A stretch of DNA of 64,000 bases from Methanothermobacter tenebrarum (GTDB taxonomy: Archaea; Methanobacteriota; Methanobacteria; Methanobacteriales; DSM-23052): positions 1,174,501-1,238,500 of the forward strand of contig NZ_AP025698.1 of NCBI RefSeq assembly GCF_023167465.1, in the 5' to 3' direction. Made by a program: the position numbers and the translations under genes. The notes below the pieces were generated by a model that was not told the origin of the DNA, ran no database searches, and saw only the letters and a program-made list of their open reading frames with translations. Below are positions 57,567-64,000 of this stretch, piece by piece (position 1 is the stretch's first letter; each line of letters begins with the position of its first letter).

Positions 57567-57640
57567 TTGTCTTGTATACACATTAACAAGGACAAGAGCG
57601 ACTATGGACAATATATCATATATATTGTCTTGTATATACA
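57567..57640 (-). promoter_or_regulatory. Repeats upstream of the P-type ATPase
   Basis: GACAATATAT (57607-57616) and ATATATTGTC (57620-57629) form a perfect 10-bp inverted repeat with a 3-bp spacer. TTGTCTTGTATA occurs twice (57567-57578 and 57625-57636) in direct orientation. The cluster lies 50-120 bp before the ATPase start and has operator character. The rest of the gap to 58203 has no gene. Confidence 0.5.
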
Positions 57641-58202
57641 CCGTATTTGCAATTTTAGGTTTTTCAACTGTTAGAGATATTATCTAAATTGTTTGTTGTT
57701 CATCAAATTGCTAATCCTTGACAGCCACCCCCCAATAGTAAGTGGTTTCTATATCCATTAGCTATAAATGTTCTTATCGGCTATTGTGGGAGTTGAAATA
57801 TTTTTTGTGGAATATGATTAGGTTAATCTATCACCTTTAGAGGCTTTATAACCCCTCAAATGTGTATTGGACGTTCTTTGTTTCCCTCTTTTCACGATAA
57901 GTGTTTAATTTCTTCGCTTTGGTTGGTGAAAGGGTGGTTAGATTAATGTTAGAATATTCATAAAAGCCTTTTTGGGGGAATAGCCATTCAGATGGCCTCT
58001 ATCTTTTAAAATTAGAATGGAGAAGGCTTATCCTGAAAACGTTATATGGTGGGCTTCTCAGCGGCCTTTAAATTTTGAAAAGAGTTTTATCGTTGTCTTT
58101 TTCCCCGGAAAAAACTAAAAGATTTATATATTATGCTAGGTGATCATGTAGTCGTACATCAAAGGACTATCCTAATACAAGTTAGGATATGGAGGCGGTA
58201 GA

Positions 58203-59159
58203 ATTAAGCGAAAATGGATACTACCAATGCTATTACTATTTGGCCTAGCATTGGTGTTAAATGTAAGCGACGTTTCCGCTGCAACAGATGACAATTCCAC
58301 CAGTTTAGATTCGCAGGTAACGTCGCAAGTATATACGCCAAATGAAGTAAATGATGCGGCAACTAGAGTGAAAAACTTCTGTGACGCCAACCGTAGACTA
58401 CCAAACTATGTGACCATCAAAAATAGCCAAGTTACAATGCCCCAATTTCTATACCTTATAACTACAGATGTTGTACAGACCAGCCAGGGGTCAGCGACGG
58501 CTATCCCAGTTAAAGACGTGGAAGCACCTTCAAGTTCCAGTGGGACGACAAATGGCGGGTCACTGACAAAAACAGAATACTTGCAAGTGGCCCAGAACAT
58601 CAAAAACATCATAGATTCAACAGGCAAAGCACCAGGCAACGCCAGCACATCAATAGGACAAATAAAATACGAAACACTAATCTACATCTTCTCCAAGATC
58701 ATAGACTTCCAAAAAACCAACGGAAGACCACCAAACTACGTAACAGTACCAGGCACCATCAGTGGCAACGGAGGAAATGGAACCACCACCCTTGGAAAAG
58801 GACAATTAAACGGGCTACAAGGAATCGAAGGCCTGCAAATTCTAGCAAATTACATCAATAAAAACTTGAACCACCAATACGGAGCAGCCACCACAGCAGA
58901 GGGTGTGGAAAGAACCGGACTCGGAGACTGCTGGGGTTTATCCGCTTGGACGGCTAAAGTATTACACGACAACGGATATACAGTCAGGATAGTGCAAGGA
59001 GCATCAGTAGAAGCAAGCAACCATCGGTGGGTACAAGTACTAATAGATGGCAAATGGATAAACTTCGACCCATCTCTAGTTACCAAAAAATACGGGAGCA
59101 AACCCTACTACACCACATGCGCAAGTGTAAGTCAAATCATCGCAACATACTACGCCTAA
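58203..59159 (+). CDS. Pseudomurein-binding, transglutaminase-type cysteine peptidase
   Basis: About 318 residues. A signal peptide (KRKWILPMLLLFGLALVLNV, cut near SAA) leads to pseudomurein-binding repeats (VNDAATRVKNFCDANRRLPN with YVTIKNSQVTMPQFLYLITT; EYLQVAQNIKNIIDSTGKAP; IIDFQKTNGRPPNYVTV). The C-terminal domain has the Cys-His-Asp triad: TGLGDCWGLSAWTAKVL, SNHRWVQVLIDGKWINFDPS. This is the layout of pseudomurein endoisopeptidases (PeiW/PeiP) of methanogen viruses and chromosomal relatives, which cut the wall peptide cross-link. Start: the first ATG (58227) would remove the basic start of the signal peptide; GGAGGCGGT (58191-58199) precedes an in-frame ATT at 58203. A TATA TTTATATATT lies at 58122. 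Confidence 0.8.
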   Translation: MKRKWILPMLLLFGLALVLNVSDVSAATDDNSTSLDSQVTSQVYTPNEVNDAATRVKNFCDANRRLPNYVTIKNSQVTMPQFLYLITTDVVQTSQGSATAIPVKDVEAPSSSSGTTNGGSLTKTEYLQVAQNIKNIIDSTGKAPGNASTSIGQIKYETLIYIFSKIIDFQKTNGRPPNYVTVPGTISGNGGNGTTTLGKGQLNGLQGIEGLQILANYINKNLNHQYGAATTAEGVERTGLGDCWGLSAWTAKVLHDNGYTVRIVQGASVEASNHRWVQVLIDGKWINFDPSLVTKKYGSKPYYTTCASVSQIIATYYA

Positions 59160-59168
59160 TGTTACCAT

Positions 59169-59211
59169 GGGGGGACATAAAGTCCCCCCACCACCAAATT
59201 TTTCTTTTTAG
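59169..59211 (+). terminator. Hairpin terminator after the peptidase gene
   Basis: GGGGGGAC (59169-59176) pairs with GTCCCCCC (59182-59189), followed by AAATTTTTCTTTTTA. Ten bases after the stop at 59159. Confidence 0.7.
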
Positions 59212-59263
59212 AAGCACCCCCCCTTTTCTAAGATTTGGACACCCCGATCCTATGACCTGGGGG

Positions 59264-59302
59264 GTAATTTAACTTTTTCTGCGGGAAGTCCCCCTTGCAA
59301 AG
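59264..59302 (-). repeat. Left-end-like dispersed repeat, copy C
   Basis: On the minus strand: TTGCAAGGGGGACTTCCCGC, then AGAAAAAGTTAAATTA, very close to copy A. It is inverted relative to copy D at 60121. The surrounding 59212-59510 stretch has no gene. Confidence 0.6.
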
Positions 59303-59510
59303 TTAGGGGCAGTTTAAATTAATGAAAATACGATTACAAGCCATATGATCGTTTAATGGTTAAAATTGGCCTATTCTACAGGATAAATGGGGCTATCCAT
59401 CGCAAAGAGAACGTTAAACTAGTTCATGGAAAATCTTATATACTAAGAGGGGGAAAAGACATGTTTAGTTAAAAATTGGGAAAAATGGTAATAGTAGGGG
59501 GCGTGTTAAT

Positions 59511-60121
59511 ATAAAACTTGAACTCGGGAAATTTAAGAAGATTCTCATCTTAGTAATTTTAATGATTGCTGTTGTAATCTTTTATCCAAGTTTTCATGTC
59601 CATCCATATTAAAATCTAATAAAACCTCTAATACTCCGGTGATTCCTTACAAGACCTATGCCGGCAATGGAATCACCTTTAAATATCCTGCAGATTGGAA
59701 GCCTATAAGCGATCTTCACAGTCCCAGTAGGTGGGGTTCCAATCCGGATCCTATCCTAGCATTCTATGATCCAAGTGGCAATCATACTGAGGCTAACATT
59801 AGCACTTACTTTTACATTAAACAGTTGAACGTAAATTCCCTTGATGAGCAACTCAGCAGGTACAGGCATGATATCAGAGAGATTGGACAAACTGAAGTTT
59901 CAGAGCGAAACATTACTGTTAATGGGATGAAAGCTGTTGAACTCATTAAAACATGGCATGCTGATGGGATACAATACCAGGCTTTGACAGTGCACATCGA
60001 AGCCATCCCAGGATCTAGATATTATAGAATAGGATGCGTCACACCACTCAGCAAGTACAATGAGACACTACCTAAATTCAAGTTAGTGATAAACAGCTTC
60101 AAATTGGTGAACCGCCCCTAG
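59511..60121 (+). pseudogene. PsbP-like or lipoprotein-type secreted protein, frameshifted near its start
   Basis: The main frame, from GTG 59639 on, is a soluble 160-residue domain: GNGITFKYPADWKPISDLHS and ITVNGMKAVELIKTWHADGI, ending NSFKLVNRP, the pattern of small PsbP-like/DUF1795 extracytoplasmic domains in archaea. Just upstream, in another frame, FKKILILVILMIAVVIFYPS is a signal peptide; a one-base shift near 59590 would join it, giving a FSCPS-like lipobox. AGGGGG sits before an ATA at 59511 where a start is expected. Either a dead gene or two errors in the sequence. Confidence 0.6.
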
Positions 60122-60158
60122 CCTTGCAATGGGGGATCTCCCGCAGAAAAGTTAAAAG
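60121..60158 (+). repeat. Left-end-like dispersed repeat, copy D
   Basis: CCTTGCAATGGGGGATCTCC then CGCAGAAAAGTTAAAAG, directly after the stop of the preceding gene. Together with copy C, inverted, it brackets the 59511-60121 gene. Confidence 0.6.
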
Positions 60159-60232
60159 CCCATAGGAGACCCCTTACTCTGGATAATAAATGGGATCTGA
60201 TAGCTTGCCCCTTTGAATATGATTTTGGGGGG

Positions 60233-60658
60233 TTATAGTATGCCGTCGAGTATTCCCATGACTATAGCGATGGCTTTTTCTTCATTTTTATCAACTCCCC
60301 CTGAGGAGTCTGCGATTTTTATCGCCATCTTTAATAGTATTTTTTTGAAATTTTGAGCCTCAGAATGTTCTATCCTCCCCAAAAGATCAGCAACTATCTT
60401 AAGGCCTTCGAGGGGGTTCTTCTTTAATAAATTTCTGAATTCAAGGTTATTATTCATTATAGTGATGACATGATCCCTGAAAACTTCATAGGTAAACCCG
60501 CTGGAATATTCTATCACATTCTTTGACTGGTTTAACACCTCATCTAATTCCCTTTCATCAATTCTACCATCAGCTATGGCCACGATTTCGAAAACCCAAA
60601 TAGGAGCTGCTTGTAAAATCAACCATTCCCTTTCATCAAACCGATCCTTAAATATCAA
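60233..60658 (-). CDS. TerB-like helical protein, unknown
   Basis: A 141-residue soluble helical protein: LILQAAPIWVFEIVAIADGR followed by IDERELDEV, which resembles the TerB consensus (A-x-x-V-A-x-A-D-G-x-I-x-x-x-E), and KMAIKIADSSGGVDKNEEKA, a second AD-x-DG-like copy. TerB domains bind metal and act in envelope stress. This is a weak resemblance. ATG 60658 has no clear SD. Alone between the broken lipoprotein and capA. Confidence 0.6.
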   Translation of the reverse strand: MIFKDRFDEREWLILQAAPIWVFEIVAIADGRIDERELDEVLNQSKNVIEYSSGFTYEVFRDHVITIMNNNLEFRNLLKKNPLEGLKIVADLLGRIEHSEAQNFKKILLKMAIKIADSSGGVDKNEEKAIAIVMGILDGIL

Positions 60659-60817
60659 CTATACACCCCTACACATATGATATTACAAAATATTATCCAT
60701 TTCATACCCTATGTAATATTTACCCCACCGGACTAAAGTGACCCTCACATAGGATGCATGAATACCTCCCCATACTCCAAGAAAAAAATTTGAGTCCACC
60801 ACATTATTCTGATAAAA

Positions 60818-60851
60818 ACTTTATATGAGACTATTAGAAAAGTATAAGACT
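60818..60851 (+). promoter_or_regulatory. TATA box with near-leaderless start
   Basis: ACTTTATATG (60818-60827) lies 25-34 bp before ATG 60852, placing transcription just before the start codon. No SD. This also favours 60852 over ATG 60825. Confidence 0.5.
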
Positions 60852-61880
60852 ATGAGAAAAAGCATCATCATAGCAACTGCTGCCCTTCTAATCATTGGCC
60901 TGTTATATCTCAATCCTCTGCCGAAGGAGAAAGTTTCTGAGCCGGAAAAACCCATTAACATCACCTTCACAGGGGATGTGATGTTAGGGAGGAACGTTAA
61001 CCCAGTCCTATACGAAGACCCCCAACCATTCAAGGGAGTGATCAACCTCACCAACAACACAGATCTAACCGTGATAAACCTAGAATCACCCATCACCAAT
61101 TCAACAAACCCAAGAGATAAACTGATAACATTCAAAGCAGATCCAAAATTTACAAAATCACTCAAAGAAGCCGGAGTTGACGTTGCATGCCTTGCAAACA
61201 ACCACATCATGGACTATGGAGAAGAAGGCCTCAACGACACCATACAAAACTTGAAAGCAGCCGGTATAATGTATGTAGGCGCCGGCCCTAATATAACAGA
61301 AGCCTATAAACCCCTCATAATAGACATAAAAGGAAAAAGGATAGCCATAATACAAGCATCAGAATTCGCAGATGAATACTATATGCCACCAGCAACCAAA
61401 AACAGGCCCGGTTTCGCCCCAATATCATGGGAACATATAAAATCCGCCATAGATGATGCCAAAAAAGCTGGGGCCGATTATATTATCTGCGAATTCCATT
61501 ACGGGAACGAGTACCGCTACACTCCAAACGAACTACAAAAAGACATATCACACAAATGTATCGACGAAGGCGCATTCATGGTAGTCGGACATCACCCCCA
61601 CGTCCCAGGCAGCATAGAAAAATATAAAGGCCGCTTAATCTTTTATAGTCTCGGAAATTGCGTTTTTGACATGCAAAACCCCGAGACGAAAAGATCCATG
61701 ATAATAGTCGTAACAATCAAAGATAATAGTTCAACCGTCCACATCTATCCCATAAACGTCATAGGCTACTACCCCCAACTAATGGATGTAGATGACGCCA
61801 ACGCATTCCTAAAGGAGCTCGAATATTATTCAAATGTGGAAATCCAAAGCAAAAATGGTGTAGGGATAATCAAAACCTAA
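60852..61880 (+). CDS. CapA family (PGA synthesis-like) metallophosphatase-fold protein
   Basis: A 342-residue membrane-anchored protein: RKSIIIATAALLIIGLLYLN anchor, then NITFTGDVMLGR (metal-binding Asp), VINLESPIT, VACLANNHIMDYGEEGLNDT with the Asn-His pair, IICEFHYGNEY and VVGHHPHVPGSIEKYKGRLI with His-x-His, ending YSLGNCVFD. CapA/PgsA-type proteins take part in poly-gamma-glutamate capsule formation or act as phosphoesterases; pseudomurein organisms contain gamma-linked glutamate, so a wall role is an attractive inference. Single gene. Confidence 0.85.
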   Translation: MRKSIIIATAALLIIGLLYLNPLPKEKVSEPEKPINITFTGDVMLGRNVNPVLYEDPQPFKGVINLTNNTDLTVINLESPITNSTNPRDKLITFKADPKFTKSLKEAGVDVACLANNHIMDYGEEGLNDTIQNLKAAGIMYVGAGPNITEAYKPLIIDIKGKRIAIIQASEFADEYYMPPATKNRPGFAPISWEHIKSAIDDAKKAGADYIICEFHYGNEYRYTPNELQKDISHKCIDEGAFMVVGHHPHVPGSIEKYKGRLIFYSLGNCVFDMQNPETKRSMIIVVTIKDNSSTVHIYPINVIGYYPQLMDVDDANAFLKELEYYSNVEIQSKNGVGIIKT

Positions 61881-62229
61881 ACAATTCCAATCTTCTCCAT
61901 TACGAAACTTCCTCCACCTAGTGAACACTTGAAAAGAACATTAACTACAAACTCGCTGGAAGAATATCCCCTGGAATTCCTCCACATGATATCCTAAAAG
62001 GGGTGCTTCACAAAACATTCCAAGGTTCTTCTTAACAGCCTACTAGCCCCCCTCAAAAACCCGAGAATAAAAGAAGCCACACAACAGACTATAAACTCAT
62101 AAAGATAAAAGAACTTCAAAAAAGAGAAGTCATAGGCAAAAAAATAATAATCCCCTCAATTTACCGTTAATTTTATAGGTGGGAACGTGTCAAGCTTCTA
62201 TAGTGAAAAATTTTACTCCGGGATCGCAA
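61881..62229. other. Intergenic region, nothing recognised
   Basis: About 350 bp. AT-rich with no repeat or gene that I can support. A reading of the next gene can be extended back to GTG 62179, but without a better signal. Confidence 0.4.
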
Positions 62230-62916
62230 ATGACAAAGGCTACTTATATTATCATAGGATTAATAGCCATATTCGGGGTCTACCTTTACATTGTAACCGT
62301 TACAGGACCATTCGAACCAGTTGGACGCCTTGGGATAGTTAAACTCGCAAACCCTGACATGGCAGCTGGACACCCCCAATCAATAGTCGCTGCCAACTAC
62401 GCCAAAAAAAGAGGATCAAAATGCGTAGTCGTAGTACACTATGCCGGAGACGCTTCCTACTCCCACTACCAAGAAGGCGACATTACAATAATAAATTTCG
62501 CATTCATCGACCCAAAAGGTCCTAGAACAGACATCGACTGGAACGAGGTCATACAAACATTCATATTCGGGATACCAGACGATAAATACCACTACAGGGT
62601 GGACGGGATAGAATTTGACACACTAGACGAAGCAATAGCCTATGTCCAGAACCTGGCAAAGGAAAATGGCCAAGAAAGTCCAATACCACTATACTTCCAT
62701 GGTACAGTCCGCCAAGGCAACGTATTCATCAACCCCGGATGCGGCTTCCCACTATACGTCCAACTTGTATGGAAACAATACGGCAGACTCGGCGCATACT
62801 ACTACATAGCAAGAGGCCTTATAGAACCCTACATCAACAATCCCTATGCAGTCTATGAGATGATGCACGCCTCAGACCTCCAAAAACTCTACAACCAAGG
62901 CTACCTAAACTATTAA
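62230..62916 (+). CDS. Membrane-anchored extracytoplasmic protein, unknown
   Basis: A 228-residue protein with one N-terminal helix (ATYIIIGLIAIFGVYLYIVT) and a soluble part rich in Tyr and Asn: VVVVHYAGDASYSHYQEGDI, NVFINPGCGFPLYVQLVWKQ and a helical end, EMMHASDLQKLYNQGYLNY. No family was recognised; a conserved HYAGDxSY block might be a ligand site. Start chosen at ATG 62230 after GGGATC; GTG 62179 is possible. Followed by tandem hairpins. Confidence 0.6.
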   Translation: MTKATYIIIGLIAIFGVYLYIVTVTGPFEPVGRLGIVKLANPDMAAGHPQSIVAANYAKKRGSKCVVVVHYAGDASYSHYQEGDITIINFAFIDPKGPRTDIDWNEVIQTFIFGIPDDKYHYRVDGIEFDTLDEAIAYVQNLAKENGQESPIPLYFHGTVRQGNVFINPGCGFPLYVQLVWKQYGRLGAYYYIARGLIEPYINNPYAVYEMMHASDLQKLYNQGYLNY

Positions 62917-63006
62917 CCCCCACACCATCGGGGGTATATTTTCAGCTTCCCCTGAAAATAGGCTAAAACCCCACACACTCATCGATGTGGAATTGTCCTT
63001 TTTTTA
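62917..63006 (+). terminator. Tandem hairpins after the 62230 gene
   Basis: Three stems in a row: CCCCC-ACACCATC-GGGGG (about 62918-62935) followed by TATATTTT, TTTTCAG-CTTCCC-CTGAAAA (62939-62958), and CCACA-CACTCATCGA-TGTGG (about 62972-62991) followed by CCTTTTTTT. Confidence 0.6.
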
Positions 63007-63051
63007 CAATCGACAAGAAAGCTCAATGCACAAGATAAAAAAATTGTAGAA

Positions 63052-63211
63052 CTTCCTATCGTGAATGAGAGAGGCTCTCGACATCCTAGGAAGTACTGGA
63101 TTAAATGCCTAACGAACCCTGGGCTACATGTCCAGGGGAGGGGCCGCCTTGACACGTGCCCAGAACTGGGTAGGATGAGAATCTCACGGTTTTAACCGTG
63201 GAAAGTGTCAA
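63052..63211 (+). ncRNA. Candidate structured RNA (omega-RNA-like), orphan
   Basis: A dense set of perfect stems in a non-coding stretch. CTTCCTA (63052) pairs with TAGGAAG (63087) around GAGAG/CTCTC; CCCTGG (63117) pairs with CCAGGG (63132). TTGACAC (63149-63155) pairs with GTGTCAA (63205-63211), enclosing CCCAG-AA-CTGGG (63159) and CACGGTT-TT-AACCGTG (63185-63200). The last hairpin followed by GTGTCAA is the form of the 3' end of guide-RNA scaffolds linked to TnpB elements, but no nuclease gene is adjacent. The remainder of 63212-63660 has no gene. The strand is inferred from that resemblance only. Confidence 0.45.
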
Positions 63212-63660
63212 TCTCCATGAAGAAGCCGCATTCAAGCAAATCTGAAAAAACTTATGGAGGATACGGTCCCCAGTCCTTTCATGTCTCAACCTGGGGATAA
63301 CTCCCATAAGAATCAAATTTGTAGGTACACTATTTTATGATCTTTAAATAAATGACCTCAATCAGTCTTCCATATACCCATGGGACCATTATAAAGAGTG
63401 CAATAGCGATCATACCCCCTTATGATATCCCATGTTAATCCCGCACCCGACTGGTATCCCCCCAATGATGTTATAACGTTTACCAGTGATTATTGCGAAT
63501 ATGAGACCCGCAACCCCCTACTTTCCAAAAACTCATATCACATCCCCCAATGTGTACTCTCCCAAAAGGGGAGGGTCTAAACCCTCCTTTTTGTAAACCC
63601 TAGTTTGGCATCAATAACATGTCTATGATTTAACTTTCTTGGCGGTAATATAGAAATAGG

Positions 63661-64000
63661 ATGAAGGATCAAATATACTTTGAAATGTGTATTGGCCCTG
63701 GTTCAAGGATACGATGCAATGAGAAAGAAGCCGTAGTAGGTGCGATTATACCCGCTGGTGGAAATTTTAAGGTTATAACCGTCCAACATCTTCTAAAAGT
63801 TGGTGGTTGTCATATAGGCGACCCTGTCTATATTGGGAAATTTAAGGGTATAATAACCAGGATATTATATGATCTGGATCTTGCCATTGCAGATTTTAAA
63901 CTACCTTCTTCCATTGTTAAACTGGTTGAGATAGGATCTCCCAGGCTTGGACCAGCCTATTCCCTGAACAAGGGGGAGAAAAACTATTGTACAATCTTAT
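63661..64000 (+). CDS. Possible trypsin-like peptidase-fold protein (partial, N-terminal)
   Basis: An open frame from ATG 63661 to the window end, 113 residues so far: KDQIYFEMCIGPGSRIRCNE, then VVGAIIPAGGNFKVITVQHL and GGCHIGDPVYIGKFKGIITR, LYDLDLAIADFKLPSS. The order of a V-H-like His (TVQHLL), a beta-rich stretch with YIG-x-x-x-G and D-L-D-L-A-I-A is the order of the His and Asp blocks of trypsin/HtrA-like peptidases; the Ser block would lie beyond the edge. ATAGG before the ATG is a weak SD; ATG 63685 is an alternative. The assignment is tentative. Confidence 0.4.
   Translation, partial: MKDQIYFEMCIGPGSRIRCNEKEAVVGAIIPAGGNFKVITVQHLLKVGGCHIGDPVYIGKFKGIITRILYDLDLAIADFKLPSSIVKLVEIGSPRLGPAYSLNKGEKNYCTIL

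Noticed and set aside
58133..58201. 22-codon upstream ORF before the wall peptidase
   Set aside because: Its ATG is only about 10 bp after the TATA box, so it would lie upstream of the transcription start.
57500..64000. Prophage remnant suggested by the Pei-like peptidase
   Set aside because: No capsid, terminase, integrase or attachment-site repeats were seen around it.

Overview
The window looks like the chromosome of a thermophilic hydrogenotrophic methanogen of the Methanobacteriales, most likely Methanothermobacter or a close relative. Support comes from the thiol:fumarate reductase subunit at the left edge, indolepyruvate oxidoreductase (iorAB) beside an aryl-CoA ligase/F390-synthetase gene and pyrE, pseudomurein-binding repeats, a CoF420 hydrogenase beta-like protein, archaeal TATA boxes with leaderless starts, and Shine-Dalgarno (SD) signals of the GGAGGTGATC type. 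No tRNA, rRNA or CRISPR array was recognised. Starts below were placed by SD spacing, so several genes begin at GTG or TTG or are shorter than the longest ORF.

0-16 kb is mostly housekeeping: tfrB (partial), iorAB converging on an ACT regulator and a paaK-like ligase, a sodium:solute symporter with a 38-residue accessory peptide, a PRC-barrel protein, a tiny zinc-ribbon protein overlapping pyrE, then a TetR - radical SAM/SPASM - B12-binding radical SAM cassette with an operator-like palindrome. A frameshifted slipin, an M28 peptidase, a VOC protein, an HExxH protein, a flavin split-barrel protein and a nitroreductase follow.

16-22 kb is accessory and partly decayed: a secreted DUF11-like protein, a membrane protein, a thymidylate-synthase-like gene with one frameshift, zinc-ribbon and 52-residue small proteins, a broken histidine kinase and a decayed metallophosphoesterase.

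22-27.6 kb is a compact metal/Fe-S type operon (DUF134 regulator, NifX-like, Mrp/NBP35, NifX-like, two MinD-ferredoxin ATPases, a cation diffusion facilitator fused to a NifX-like domain), headed by a perfect 22-bp palindrome abutting a leaderless start. A dead IS200/IS605-type TnpB element with recognisable ends follows, then TspO.

31-54 kb is a surface polysaccharide locus: FkbM and other methyltransferases, a DUF2206-type membrane protein, flippase, F420-type reductase, pyruvyl transferase, several GT4 and GT2 glycosyltransferases, gmd plus a perosamine-synthase-type aminotransferase, GNAT, and a DUF3800 protein inside the operon. It is littered with decayed duplicates and chimeras of its own genes.

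55-64 kb holds a P-type ATPase pseudogene, a pseudomurein-binding transglutaminase-type cysteine peptidase, a CapA-like protein, membrane proteins, a strongly foldable orphan RNA-like region, and the start of a possible trypsin-like protein. Many breaks are single-base indels, some in homopolymers, so true decay and assembly error both need to be considered.
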